A DNA stretch of 64,000 bases from Botryosphaeria dothidea (GCA_011503125.2 WWBZ02000001.1:5890001-5954000), one strand, 5' to 3'. Counted from the stretch's first letter, positions 1-12,226 are shown. Notes: a model not told the origin generated them from the sequence alone. Made by a program: numbers and translations.

Positions 1-94
1 CGCCACCAGACGGAGAACACGTCCTCCTCCCCTCCCGAGGCTTTCCCTGCAGCTCCCAAGCCTCCCAAAGGCCCGCATCCACGTCCGGTAAACA

Positions 95-2324
95 ATGTCG
101 TCCCGTCGCCCGTTATTACCTATGGCACCTGCGCCGCCTGATGCACGACCGGGCAAGCTGCCTCTGCCTCCGCCTCCGCCTAGCTTACCCCAACAGAATG
201 CCCGCCGCGCCCTGACTCATGTTGCCTGCTCCACCTGCCGAAAGAGGAAAATAAAGGTACGCTGGCCAAGCGTCTACGGAACTTCATTCATGACTCTCAA
301 TACAGTGTGATGGTGGACGTCCGGCTTGTGGTGCTTGCACATCCGGTGGGAAGGAATGCCTGTACGACGCTGAGAAGGGTGAAACCCGGACTGCTGCCCT
401 TAAAAACCGGAACATTGCTCTTCAGCGTCATCTCGATTCCGCCACGCAAGCCCTCCGCATGCTTCAGGCCACCCCGGACCCAGAAGCCGACTACCTCTAC
501 CAACGTTTGCGTTTGGCTACTGACCTTCCAGCTTTTCTGTCTACCTTGGATCCCTCATTGCCCGTCGAACCACCAGAAATACCAAGGGCCCAGACTCAGC
601 TTGCATGGATTGACGTCTCAGGCGTGCTCCGCTACATTCGTGACAACATCGAGAGCATCCGCTATGCCTTCACTGTATTTACAGAGCGCACTGCCATGCT
701 GTTCCATGTTTACACCGAAGACGACGCCGCCCAAACACTAGCCCACGCCTGTCAGTCGGCTCTCCTCGACCTTCCAACACCCATGCTCTGCGAAATGTGT
801 AGCATTGTTGCCATAGTATCACATTTCAATCGCTACCAGATTCCGCCCAATATCAGTGATCTGATGTACAGTGTCGCCAAACACCTCCTTGATGATCTAA
901 TCACACACAGTCCCATTCGGGCAATCAAAGCTTGTACTCTCCTGGCGTTTTGTAACATAGTCACCAAAGCCACCGTCGGGCTGACTTATGTGGGTCTGTT
1001 ATGCCCGGAAAGCTCAATCACTTAGATCTCGACTGACTTCGGCATAGACATAGGACTTGGAATTGCTCGCAACCTTGGGTTGTACGGCCAGGAACGCCCG
1101 CATACCATCGATGTCGAGAGCTGGTACGACGCAAAGAAAGTTTGGCGTTCATTAGTCCTTTGCAAAGGTTGGCTGCAGGCGACCCTTGGATACCTCACTG
1201 ACGAGAGTGCTTACCCAACCTGTGACATCTCCTTTGAAGCGTGTGGTGTCTGGAATTCTCAGGAGTTTTTCCGCACAGAGTTCACCAAGATAGCGATATT
1301 GAAAGGGAAGATTCTCGGTACCGCGGCGCACCCTTATTTACTCCAGGAGACCATCGACGGCATCAGATCAGACCTACGCTCCTGGTACACCGCATTACCA
1401 CCTCAGTGGAATCTCTCTCAAAACCTTTCGAATATCAATGACCGGGGACTACGCATCACCACGTCCTACTTGCATCTACTCCATCTTGGAGCCATGATGC
1501 TTTTACATCGACGTGTTGTCCACAGCTACATCCAATTACAGAAGCGAGAGCCTGGACGCGCGTTCGAAATGATTGCAGGAGCGGCGGAAGCTGTGACAGA
1601 AGGAATCACTGCTGCCAGACTCTCAGCCCGCCTCTTATCTATCGTTCACGACGAAGGAGGCATTACTCGACACTGCTGGATCTGTATCTTCCAAGCATAT
1701 ATGTCGTGCTGCACCATGTTATACACCAGCTTCCACAGGCGCCTCCAGAGAGCCGATCCGGGACTGGAATCAGTCGATGACATTCAACTTTCCGAGCAGG
1801 CGTTTACCGTTCTGACCATGTGCGCAGAGCTCGACCCTGGCGCTGTCAAGCTAAGGGGCACCCTTCTGCCCTATGTTTCAATGCTCAAGGACACGGTCCA
1901 GAATTACGCCGGTGATTCCGGCAGCGCAGGATATGCGTCTGGTTTCATTGCTCCCCAACCAACGCCGTCGTTACCTCCACCACTCGCAGTATCATCTGAG
2001 CATCTCTTCCCACCAGAAGGCACAAGCACACAGCATCAAGCATGCAGAGAACTTTTTGGAATGCTGAGTAGACCATTCGGAACTTTCTCATCGGTACGGG
2101 ATGAAGACACGCAACCGCTGCTACTCCACAAGACCATGTGCAGTGTTGATGAACTCGGCCTCGGAATGCATGTGGACCGGGGTGGATATGACTCCGTCTC
2201 TAACCATAGCGGGAACTTTGGTGGCCATTTCCCCGACGAAGTGCATGGGGAACCTTTTGGATGGACGAGGCTGCGATGTAGTGTCGAACACACTGCAGGA
2301 ACGAAGACGCTGGACATAGGTTGA
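95..2324 (+). CDS. Zn2Cys6 fungal-specific transcription factor
   Basis: Predicted nuclear DNA-binding regulator. The first exon (95-256) ends inside the zinc cluster, and a 49-nt intron (257-305) separates its first six-residue spacer from the rest. After splicing the cluster reads C-x2-C-x6-C-x6-C-x2-C-x6-C, a complete binuclear Zn2Cys6 motif at about residues 46-73. A second intron at 994-1047 (GTCTGT...ATAG, a weak donor) restores the 'VDIGLGIARNLGL' block typical of the fungal-specific TF middle homology domain. The three exons total 709 codons including stop (708 aa), in frame throughout. An in-frame stop lies just upstream of the ATG, so 95 is the likely start unless there is an upstream exon outside the window. 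Its targets cannot be read from sequence. It is about 7.6 kb from the candidate biosynthetic cluster with unrelated genes between, so a regulatory link is only possible. Confidence 0.85.
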
Positions 2325-3248
2325 AGTCGAGCTGGGGAGGGATTTGTTCCAAAATTTGACCACTAAACCACCTTCCATTTAGATGCCGGAGCTTCTTGAT
2401 TCTCATTTCTTTTTACGACAGCACATATGTAAGCCGGATATCATATCGGATACTTTTAGAAATATATCATAATTCAGGACTAGCCCTTATGAGGAAGACC
2501 CATTTGCTAAAGGACCAAGTACATACATACCGGTCGGGTTAGATCAGTCCTGCCTTTTCTAGCATCTCTTGCAATCCAAAACAATCCGAAGTTCTGTCGT
2601 TCTCGCTGCTGATCGGATTCCATACGACTGATCCAACGCGCCAACCTTAAAACACAAAGCCAAGTAAACTTTTGACAGCAGGCCAATTCCGGAGCATGTG
2701 ATTGGGCTGCTGGCTGTGACAGGGACGGTGTTAGTCTTAAGTCTAAGAATAGTGTTCAGCCCTAGGGCCTAGCCGCCGCTCGAGCCGCAACAACATCCTG
2801 CTCTCAACGGTCCGCTGCACTTTAAGCTATCGCCAAGCAATCTATCTGCCAAGTTTAGGCCCTCGCTTCCATTAACCTGAGAGAGCTTCGCATTTCAATA
2901 GAGCTTCTGCTCAATGCTTCCGCTCAGCTGGCACCCCAATGGGGAAGCTCGCAAACCGGTACGAACCCGAGTGGCTCAGCACCGCCAACAAGCTCCGAGC
3001 ACTGACGGAAGCGGACGGCACGAGACTACGGTAGCGTCGAACATTGCTGCAATGGCCGCTATCTTTGGTGTGTACTGCAGTGCAGCTCTTGAGAGTGCAC
3101 CTCTATAAAACCACACCTCCCACGCACGACGTCAGCTTCACCCATCACTCATCAGTTGCTCCACTATCCTGAGCGGTGAAGCTTAATACCTCCAGTCAAG
3201 CTTTTCGTAATCTCGTTCTTCTGGGACATCCCCATCTCTCGTCTCAAA
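2325..3248. other. Intergenic region; upstream region of the peroxidase gene
   Basis: No convincing gene. A short open frame at 2914-3108 has no family signature and overlaps the probable promoter. The last 150 bases hold a TATA-like box and a pyrimidine-rich leader before the peroxidase ATG. Confidence 0.5.
3104..3110 (+). promoter_or_regulatory. TATA box of the peroxidase gene
   Basis: TATAAAA lies about 140 bases upstream of the ATG at 3249, a normal distance for a fungal gene with a leader of about 100 bases. Confidence 0.5.
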
Positions 3249-4247
3249 ATGCGCTTCTCCGCCACTCTCATGACGGCCTGCACCGTCTCCTCTGCGCACG
3301 CCCTCTTCTTCCCCTCTCTCGACCTCCCATCCATCACTCTCCCCTCCCTGTTCCGCCGCCAATCTTCTTCCTGCCCGGCGGTCTGGACGCAAATCTCCTC
3401 CGAGCTCTCCGCCGCCTTCATCGCCAACGGCCAATGCAACGACCTCGCCCGCGCCGCCCTCCGCTTCGCCTTCCACGACCAAGGCACCTTCACCAACACA
3501 GCCGCCTTCGCCGCGCCCGCCGGCGGCGGCGCCGACGGCTCGCTCCTCCTCAACGACGAGGAGATGACGCGCATCGAAAACAACAACGACCCGATCCGCA
3601 GCGTGCGCTCCTTCCTCCTCGACCTGATGGCCAAGCACTCCGTCGGCGCCGCCGACCTCGTCGCCTTCGCCGCCAGCGCCGCCATCAAGTCCTGCCCGGG
3701 CGGCCCCACCGTCCGCACCGTCGTCGGCCGCAGGGACTCGTCCGCCGCGGCGGCCCCGCGCCTGCTGCCCCCCGGCTTCGGCCCGGGCAGCGACCACGAC
3801 TCCATCCTCCAGCTCTTCCGCGACAAGGGGTTCAGCCCGAGCGAGCTCGCCGCGCTGATGGGCGCGCACAGCGTCGCGCGCGCGTTCGACCAGGCCCAGC
3901 TCCCCCGCGGCATCGAGCTCGACTCGACGCCCAGCCAGTTCGACGTCAAGTACTACGACGAGATGCTGAGCGCGCAGCCGCCGCAGGGCGTGGGCAGGCT
4001 GGATTCGGACCGCAATCTGGCCAAAGACGGGACGACGGTCGGGAATCAGTTTAAGAGGTTTGTTGGCGACCAGTCAAGGTTTGAGGAGCGGTTCGCGGAT
4101 GCGATGTTCAAGCTGAGCGTGCTGGGCGTGCCGCAGAATGAGGTTGCCGGGTTTGTGGATTGTACGGCAGCGCTGCCGGTGGGGAGTGCGAAGAGGGATG
4201 TTAGGGCGAGGGCGATCAATGCGAGGGCGAGGGGTGGTAGTGATTGA
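3249..4247 (+). CDS. Secreted class II (ligninase-like) heme peroxidase
   Basis: Predicted extracellular heme peroxidase of 332 aa, in one exon. It has a signal peptide (about residues 1-19) and a dibasic Kex2-like site at Arg36-Arg37. The distal heme pocket shows Arg72, Phe75 and His76 in 'LRFAFHDQG', with Asp77 as probable calcium ligand. The proximal heme histidine is His207 in 'ALMGAHSVAR'. Phe rather than Trp beside the distal His is typical of secreted class II enzymes. The length fits the family. It would oxidise phenolic or other organic substrates with H2O2. A surface Mn site or the exposed Trp of true lignin peroxidases could not be confirmed. The codons are very GC-rich, so long antisense open frames over it are shadows. 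Confidence 0.88.
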   Translation: MRFSATLMTACTVSSAHALFFPSLDLPSITLPSLFRRQSSSCPAVWTQISSELSAAFIANGQCNDLARAALRFAFHDQGTFTNTAAFAAPAGGGADGSLLLNDEEMTRIENNNDPIRSVRSFLLDLMAKHSVGAADLVAFAASAAIKSCPGGPTVRTVVGRRDSSAAAAPRLLPPGFGPGSDHDSILQLFRDKGFSPSELAALMGAHSVARAFDQAQLPRGIELDSTPSQFDVKYYDEMLSAQPPQGVGRLDSDRNLAKDGTTVGNQFKRFVGDQSRFEERFADAMFKLSVLGVPQNEVAGFVDCTAALPVGSAKRDVRARAINARARGGSD

Positions 4248-4741
4248 GCAGGGGTGGATAGTTTTCGGGAGTTCGGGTTCGTGAGTGGGAGCATTCAACG
4301 GTGTCGTTGGTTTTCCTTGGGAGGATGAGATACCCGGGTACCTTTTTTTTTGTTCGCATTGCGTGGTATGGGTTTGAATTCTGTCGCTTTCCTGATTTAT
4401 CGTTCGCTCTCCTATCGACGCGTTCCTTTTTTCGTAGAAAGATAGATCGAGTCAGTTGAAACATGTCCTAAAGAATGGGTAGTATGATAGACTGAAGAAT
4501 AGATTCAATGCTCGTTTACATATGATCCTCTTTCAGTGTTTCGTGCAGTTCGTGCTTACCCTGCTACATCAAACTGTCTCTGACGGCTTCACAAGATCAC
4601 ATGAGATGCCCCGCTTTATAGCCCCCAAAATGAGTGCATATATTACGCGCACATACGACAGAGGCTTGTCCATGTTCAAATCGGGTTTGTACATGGCAGG
4701 GCTATTCTGCCGGCACGCAATCTTAATCGAAGTCTTTTAAC
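4248..4741. other. Intergenic region, no gene seen
   Basis: About 490 bases of AT-richer sequence with a T run near 4345. The short frame at 4522-4740 shows no family signature. It probably holds the peroxidase terminator and the former promoter of the HET relic. Confidence 0.4.
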
Positions 4742-6994
4742 ATGTCTTCAAACTCTGTCCCCGCCAACCGCTCCGAGTGCTCTCTTGGCACGCTGATCTT
4801 CCGCTACTACCATGGCGACGAAAATCTTGAGACCCAGATTTCATCAGATGATCCTGAGATCAAAGCAACAGTGGCCTTGGATTATTGGTATACTCTCAAC
4901 TTCTGCCTCATGGTCAAGGGAAGATATCCGGACCTGGAGGCTCTCATGACGGAAGATCAAAAGCGCTCGTACCAGTTGCTTGTGGATTGGTGGACAGCTG
5001 CGTATCAAGACCCTGCAGCATCCTTGGCTTTCATTCTTGAGATGTTGGGAGGAACAGGGTCTGATCGAACCAAGGGTCAACACCGAAAATTTGTTATATA
5101 GCTACTATATAAGAGGGACCGGGTCACCTACCCTCCTCCTCCTCCTCATGCCAATCTACAATGAACTTCACTCCCCATATAAACAACTCGTTTATCCAAC
5201 ATGAGATCACAACGCTGTCAATGGAACTGCCAACCGCATCCGAATACAGCAAAAATCCGTACAGGGAAGTTCTCGAGTACTTGGAGCTCCGGAGATGGCC
5301 TTCAGGTGACATTCAGGACTCATCTGAGAGGGTCGTTGAGTACGATGTCCGCGATTGCTATCACGAAAGCCTGAGGAATCTCTTTGAAATTGAGTTTAGG
5401 GACTTTGGCTTGTACAATGATACTACGGAGCAGACTCTGAATCTTCTGAAGGACTATCGACACAGCGCCATCAGGCCGGCATATTCCCAGCAGGCTGCGA
5501 TGTGGTGTTACGAGGTTGCGCGTCAGCAGATGGAAGAACTGGAGTTACCAAATGCAACATATGAGGTATATTCTGACCCCAAGAAGACTTCCCTTCTGGG
5601 CGGATGTGCCGAGCCTGACTCCAGCACGACGTCGTTCTTGAAAAACGGACCCGATTTGGAAATCTGCGAGTAGCTTAAGAGAGGTGAGACCACTGACAGC
5701 AGCACAGAATGGCCTTATTACCTTTGGGACGTCCATGACCGTCGCACTGTGGAGACAAAAGCTTTCGGCGATTTACCAGCATATACAACAATAAGCCACA
5801 CATGGGGTCGTTGGCAAGATGCAGATAAGCCAAGAGTGCAGCTTGCTGGGGTTCCGTGGTCAATCCGGCCTTTTCGTTCCCCGCGCCGGTCGCATGACAG
5901 CGGAGGTTCACCACGTCAACCCGTGGTTGACTTCGCTTTGGACTCTTCAGGAACTTTGCTTGGGGCCAGATATGTGGATCGCAAGTTCGAAATTGGATTT
6001 GCTTTCTATCGATGACGACACCCCGATCCCAATAAACGGTCTGACAACTGTGTATGCTCACTTCGAGAGGCAGTGTGAGCGGCACTTTCCGCAGAAGCTC
6101 TGGAGACCGGCCTCGAGCCATTCATGCATGCACGAGCTGCAGTACTGTTACCACAGCACAGGACTGTTAAACTTTTTTGCGCTCTCCAGAGTTGATATTC
6201 TTGCTCTCGGGGATCAAAGACACTGCCAGGAAAGACGCTCAGAAGCAATCATGTCCGCCCTTGGAACAACAAATTGGTTCAGCCAAACGGACCATGATTC
6301 CCACGAATCACACTTGGTACTTGGAAAATATCATCCAGATTTCATCGCCGAAGTTTGACGAGAGATACCCGGAGACTTCTTCGCAGCTTTCATGAAAATG
6401 ACTTCCATAGAACACAATCCTTCTCTTGGAGCGTCACAAGGCGACGATAACGATGAACTACCCCTCGACATGGAGTACTTGACGCAGTATTTGCGAGGAT
6501 CTCTCCTTCCATTCAATGCAACGGGGATCTGGATCCGCAACACCGGAAAATCGGAGCTTGCAAACTTTCAAGTGCACGACTCCGTGCATGAATGGAGCAT
6601 CCGACCGTCAGGGGAAGTGTGCATCCAAAAAGCATGTATTCTTTCGTCTTCTCACCCGCAAAGCACGCCACAGCCGGAGGTGATGCCTTGCGTTTTTGAC
6701 GGGTTTCACACTCAAATTACGACAGAGAAGAAGGTCGATACAGGACTTCAAGTTGACCTGCACCAGTGGACAAGAACAAGATCTTACAGTGTATATGCAG
6801 TGGTGGTGATGAGTAACACGGTGGTTACTGACTGGCGCCGGCCAAACCCAGGAATACTGGTCTATCAAGCTATGGGTGCAATTTTGCGGGTTCTAGAGGA
6901 CGGCAGGTTGTTCAAGCTCGGCAATTTTTACGCTCACTCTGCGGGTCATGAGGTAGTGGCTGAAACTTGTGATGTGGATTGGACGGTCTTGTAG
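4742..6994 (+). pseudogene. HET-domain gene, broken by a solo LTR, two nonsense codons and an internal deletion
   Basis: Relic of a heterokaryon-incompatibility (HET) gene. The first 301 bases (4742-5042) and the segment from 5207 belong to one frame interrupted by a 159-bp solo LTR. Disregarding the LTR and one copy of its target duplication, the frame runs from '...LAFILE' into 'ITTLSMELPTAS...' without a break. Further lesions are an in-frame TAG at 5671-5673, just before the HET start 'WPYYLWDVHDRRTVETKAF', and an in-frame TGA at 6356-6358. A frame change with loss of the middle HET block follows 'GVPWSI' near 5860. Surviving HET blocks are 'YTTISHTWGRW' and 'WLTSLWTLQELCLG'. The C-terminal part to 6994 is otherwise open. 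The TAG fits a C-to-T change of CAG. An intact gene of the same class lies tail to tail, 33 bases away. Confidence 0.85.
5043..5201 (+). mobile_element. Solo LTR (family A) inside the HET pseudogene
   Basis: 159 bp beginning TGTTGG and ending CCAACA (perfect 6-bp terminal inverted repeat, TG...CA). It is flanked by the 5-bp target duplication TGAGA at 5038-5042 and 5202-5206. It contains a TATATAAG box and a CT-rich stretch, the expected LTR core promoter, which could be mistaken for the promoter of the downstream frame. It shares the core from TATATAAG to CATGCCAATC with the solo LTR at 30892-31039. No internal retrotransposon sequence remains, so it arose by LTR-LTR recombination. Orientation follows the shared TATA-containing core. 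Confidence 0.9.
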
Positions 6995-7027
6995 GACTGA
7001 ACTTTGAGACTTCCGCCGTATCTTTCA

Positions 7028-9382
7028 TCAACCAAATATTCCATCCATGAAGGCCCAACCCGGTGTTTCCCCTTTAAGTAGTGAGAAGTGAAGATCCTCC
7101 GGGCTTAATTTGTTGCTGGTGGGGTGTTGTCCACCCCAAGTGCAGATCCCCAGACGCTTCCACCATCTCCCAACTGTAGTATCACGACATTCCATCACTA
7201 TCATGCCGACGTAAGTCTCAGTTGAAACAAGAGGATTAAGTTCGGTACGCGTTTCCTCCCCGATGAGGATACGCCCGAGAAGTACGACTATAGCCTTTTT
7301 ACCAGCATCTCGGAGTTTGGAAGCCAGGAGGTCCGCTAGCAGATGCTGTTGGTGGTTTCGAGGAATTTCGTATAAGTTCTGCTGTACCTGGAGAAAGTCT
7401 TTTGAGGTGAATACTGTAGCATCAAGCGCGATTTGGACAACGCTCGTGAAATCTCCGCATCCGGCCCCCCCCTTCTGGGCGTCCGCTGCGGCCCACGCAT
7501 CTTTGATTGTCTCAAAGCTGCAGGTCTTGCCCTTGAAGTTTCCATAGATGTGATTGCCTGCTTTCTTGACGGAGAGCTCTGACGAGCACCTCTCGACTTT
7601 GCCTTGGATCTCTCCATGTTCTGTGTATGGCAGGTCCCGCGCCAACGCGGGAATGACTGAAGAGTTGCTGATACGCCATGCCTGACGCCCCTCAACAGAA
7701 GAACGGTGGACGTGTAGTTGACTCATTAGCGGGTATTGCTCAATCAGCGCAGCACCCATCTCTACCTCGAGTTCTTCAAGCGTCCATTCTTTAGTGGGAT
7801 CTTCATGAATAGCCGCTGGGGATGCTTTACCCAGCTGAAACCGGAAAACTTGCATGATGCCGTAGATGCGGTCCAGTGGTCTTTTCGTGTGGCGGCGGTT
7901 CGCGCCGGTATACAGAGCCATGGGATTGCGCGATGATAGTGCATCGAGGCCCTTGCTGTTGATGTTGTGGAGTAGAGCTTGCTCGTGGAATGACTTTTCC
8001 TTCAGGGCTATCAGTCTGGCTTCAGCACTCGCTGTGCAGGCCTTGTGGATGATGCCACAGGCCTGGACGAGGGAGCTCAGTGTAAACGGTGACCCACTAT
8101 CGCGCTCCAGTAGGGTTCCGTCCGGCATCAGAAAGAATGAGTCAGTCCGTAGAAAAGCCTCTTGAAGGGTCCAGAGGGAGCTGAACCATGGCGCTTTTGT
8201 CACAAATGAAATGCATGTGTCCAGATCTGCGAGATTACCTTCCTGGTCAAACAAATCGTCGGGCAATTCCCGCGTCTCCCGCCGGTTATCGATGCGCAGA
8301 TCGTCGCCCAATTTCGCTTTCTCTTCCAGGAGCTTTGGTAAGAGAATCTGTGTTACGGAAGCAGCTTGTGCGATAAAGTCGAGTGCGGAGTCGAAGCTGT
8401 CCCATCGGCCCCGCGGCTGTGCGACTGTATGCCCAGCCAGCCATACGAAGACCCGGTCGGCGCCTCCGAAGATCTTAGCTTGCCTGCCAATTTCGAGAGC
8501 ACCAGACGCATCTCCTTTATTCTGGTTAATGCACGCCACATCCAACCATATGAATTCAAGACCATTAAGGCTGTCTCTCGCGGAAATGCAAGTCTGAATC
8601 GCGCGCTGAAACTCTGCAAGAGTGAACAAGTCTTCATCCACACGAGGGATTGCCCATGATGTGTTTTCAACTTTGAGTGACTGAATCCACGGCTTGACCC
8701 CGTCGGCAAGCATCCATCTTCCCCATGTGTAGGAGATGGCGGCATACTTTGGGCTTATGAACGGACCATACTGGTTACCAGTCTGCCACTCGTATGAAGT
8801 CATGCTTGGGACGTGCAGAAGCCTTCTTGGCCAATCACCAAGGTCATCGTTGGTTTCAGATCTGGTGTTCCATACATACATCAGAACAATTTACAAGTTC
8901 GGGGGCAATGGAATTACGTACTGGTTCCAGCTTTTATAATCCTCCCATTCACGTATATCCTTGTCGGCCATATTCAAGTTCTCATTCCCTACCATTTGCA
9001 TTGGAGAGAGCATTTCACTCTTTTCCTTATCGAGCTCGGAGTGAATGTTGAGCTCGGCCCACAAACGCTGTCGTAATTCATAGCCTTCATCGAGATCCCT
9101 CTGGAGCCGCACATGCATTTGAGCCTGCTCTTCCAATTCCTCCTCAGTGAGTTGGGATGGGGGTCCCAGTTCGGGCCAATGGTGTGGTGCAGGGTCAAAG
9201 ATGGATGTGCCGGCGGCTTGAGGAATCCGGGGAATGTCATCCAGAGGCTCTTCCGAGAAATCCCAAGAGTCATAGGGACCCAGATCAAATCCAGAGCTTT
9301 CTGAATCGTTCGCGTCCGGACTCTCGGTCGTATGGTGCTCTTGTGGTCCGGAAGGCTCTCTGTTATATGTCTCCATTTTCAA
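7028..9382 (-). CDS. HET-domain (heterokaryon incompatibility) protein
   Basis: Intact HET protein of 764 aa in two exons. Exon 1 is 9382-8922 and exon 2 is 8861-7028. The 60-nt intron (GTACGT...CACCAG) joins the halves in frame as '...KSWNQ-SETNDDLG...'. The three HET blocks are present in order: 'AAISYTWGRW', 'FIWLDVACINQNKGD...GRQAKIFGGADRVFVWL' and 'WFSSLWTLQEAFLR'. About 150 N-terminal residues are acidic, low in complexity and without a recognised domain. HET proteins trigger cell death in allorecognition, and the domain is TIR-related. It is convergent with the dead HET gene at 4742-6994. Partner and specificity cannot be read from sequence. Confidence 0.88.
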
Positions 9383-9943
9383 TCTCGTACGCCAAGTGTG
9401 TACTCAGCTGGATTTGGGGACCACCGGAGGTTTCCTGAACGTGTTACCAGAATTTGTCGCGCAAACGCTCAGAAAGTTTCCTCTTGTACGCAAAAAGTTG
9501 TTTTCGCCCCCAACATGATAGGTAGAAACACGTGGCACCAATCGAAACTCGAAATTGTAATTGGCTGTAGAAATATGGATTGAAGTGCAATCCTGACGCA
9601 CAATATCCCTTCTGTAAGCTTCATTACGGGCAGATTGGAGGCTAGTTTCTTTACACCATATTGCCTGTTATTAAACTTGAGGTCTTTAATTTCTTGGAAA
9701 TTGTCTGCCTGGTATTGATTCCGAACATGACAAGAATATTTGAATAAACAATCCAATCCACATCGCCACGCCGCAGTAAGTTTTTCCGGCTTCATGATAT
9801 CCCTTTAAGGTCATCTCTTCAGGCTAAGAAGTATGAGAATCAAGTGCAATTCAATTTTGCCTCCTTCCTCGTGCCTTGACTGGGTCCAGCTGGGATCAGA
9901 CTAGATGGCAACGAGGAATAAATTTCGTCCTAGCTGAACCAAA
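9383..9943. other. Intergenic region, no gene seen
   Basis: AT-richer spacer between the upstream end of the HET gene and the downstream end of the MFS gene. Short frames here show no family features. Confidence 0.4.
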
Positions 9944-12226
9944 TCATTCGTCGCCATATGTCTCGGGGAGAATGAGTTGAACTCCGATGATTGCAATACA
10001 CGTGCAAATTGACAGTACTGCTTTTGGATCAGTAATGGTAACAGATTTGTTCCAGAAGGGGAAGTGTAACTTACGTGGCATGAGCTGGAAAGCAGAGAGG
10101 TACTCCCTGCGCACGATAACGCGCACGCTTGGCGGAAGCGTCTGGGAGAATCTGGAATCCTTGATGATTTCCTCAACAATCTACTCTCTTTGTTACCAAG
10201 CATACTTGTATGCCATCCGGCCAATATTTGAAAGGAGAATGGGGAAAAGGAGGGGGGAAAGTCCGACTGATGAGCAGAATTAACACATACCTCATCCTTA
10301 TCCCATTTCCGACCCTCCCCCGACCCTAGCCGGATCGGCAGCGCATCCCTCAATCCGCGTCTGAAGACGCCCCGCAGCAACTTGGCAGCGACGCTCGTCC
10401 CGACGATGCTGCCCACCTGCTGCGCAAGGTAGTAGGCCGTGATGCCCTCGGCCGAGAAGCGCCGAGGCGTGAGGCGCGACAGGCCGACGAATTGTGCCGA
10501 CAGCGTCCAGCCGAAGGCGAAGCCGACGATGAAGATGTAGGACAACTCCAGCGGGTGGCGTTGGAGCTCGGTGCTGCTGTGGTCGCTGGTGCTGCGAGTC
10601 CAGCGCAGTGCGATGGCAAGGTAGCCGGCGATGCTGATGGTTGTGAGGAGGAGGGTGGGAAGTTTGTAGCGATGGAATCTGAGATGATTATAAAGATGTG
10701 AGCTAATATTTCTCTGGATGCAATTCTGTTCTTTAAATTCTAAATACGTCTCCGAGGCTCCTTACCTAGTGAACGTGATGCCTGACGCAAGGCCTCCAAC
10801 GGCAGCTCCAACGCTGGAAGGCACAATAAATAGTGCTGCCAGTGTGTTACTGACACCTTGTGTGTATATGAAGAGAGGAACAAGGTTTGTAAGAGTCTGC
10901 CATGGCGTCAGTGAAAAGCAGTGCTTCAATAGGTCAAAGGCACGCGTTACCGCGAAGCGTCCAAGAAACGCAAGGACCTGAATGATGCAGAGGCCGCCTC
11001 CAGCCTTCAACCTCAGTAGCGAAAGAGGAGTGAGAGGGTTGGGCGCCCAGAACTTCTCTATGGCTACGAAGGCCGCCGTAGAAGCAAGGCATGCTATGCC
11101 TAAGCCGATAGTCACAGGGTGCGTCCACGGCAGCTTATCCCCACCCAGGTCTATAATGAGTATGAATGTGGAGACGGCGATGATGAAGGCAAAGATGCCG
11201 GGGAAATCGATATGGCGAACGGCCTCAAGGCCATCTTTACGGTCTTGTTCAGGTGCCTCGTTCTGCGTCAGGTTTTTTGGTAAAGTGAAGGCGATGAAGA
11301 TGGCGCAGAAGACGGTCGCAGGACACTGAGAAAGAAAAGTCCTGTTCCTATTAGCTGCTTCAAGAAGGTCGAGATGTGCGAATGCCTTACCATCGCCAAC
11401 CCACGATGTCAGAAAGCATTGCTCCAAGCGGAGGTCCGGCGCTCCGTCCAATTGTGGTGATGAGCGTCACGTAGCTCCGAAGAAGCGCTATCTGGCGTGG
11501 ATGCGCGACGTCTCGAAACAACGTTAGGATTTTACATTAGCTGGGTTGCTGTGATCGACTCACCGGTTATGATGACAGACACCAGTCCGATTAGGCCGGC
11601 ACCTCCGAGGCCCGTGACAAACCGGCCGGCAACTGCGTACCAAAGCGACCCTGCAAGCCCACTTGAAACTACTGTTAGTCAAAATAATCCAGTACAGATA
11701 AATGCGGTGCAACTCACACCCATAGGTTGCCAATGGTGAAGAGAGCGTAAGAAATGAGCAATGGGTGCTTTCGTCCATAGATCTGAGCAAGTTTGCCACA
11801 CTTTGGTCTGGGAGTCAGCCCCCATCTGTCGCGATTGCAATTTTCACAGCTTACAATGGGAAGCGCTATAGAATAGCCCAAATTGTAGCTAATCACCAAC
11901 CAGGATGCTTCATTCAAACGGCGAAGATTGGAGCCGACGATGCTGTACATGGAGATCATCAAAGACTCGTCCGCCGAAGCTAGAAGGGCACCTGCGTTCA
12001 CCCGGTCAGTTTCTCCTATTTCCGTCCGTTTGCATTCACTTGACATACCCAGAAGTGTAGCAATGACACAAAGCACGCTTCTAGCGTATGAGGGAGCTCG
12101 CTGCGCGGCCTCGTCATTGCTCGGCGGCAGTAGGCGTGTCGTCTCACAGGTCTCCATGTTTGACGGAGACGGTGGCGCCGCAGAAGATACACTGAATCTT
12201 TCAATTGTAATTAGGCGATTTTTCAA
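9944..12226 (-). CDS. MFS transporter, DHA2 (14-TM drug:H+ antiporter) type
   Basis: Multi-intron gene for a plasma-membrane or vacuolar exporter. Recognisable blocks in order are an acidic N-terminus ending 'SVLCVIATLLG', 'ALLASADESLMISMYSIVG', 'LNEASWLVISYNLGYSIALP', the motif-A loop 'CGKLAQIYGRKHPLL', and a run of hydrophobic helices including 'IDFPGIFAFIIAVSTF'. The C-terminus ends 'LILPETYGDE'. The stop is at 9944-9946 and the first ATG at 12226; about seven short introns are needed, and not all boundaries were fixed. The pattern fits DHA2 members such as VBA-like basic amino-acid or multidrug exporters. It is divergent from the 2OG-Fe oxygenase at 13055, so it may export the product of the adjacent putative cluster. 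The substrate is unknown. Confidence 0.8.

Noticed and set aside
5103..5160. TATA box and CT-rich leader as promoter of a small gene starting at 5161
   Set aside because: Both lie inside a solo LTR with a perfect target duplication, and the frame after it continues the one before it.
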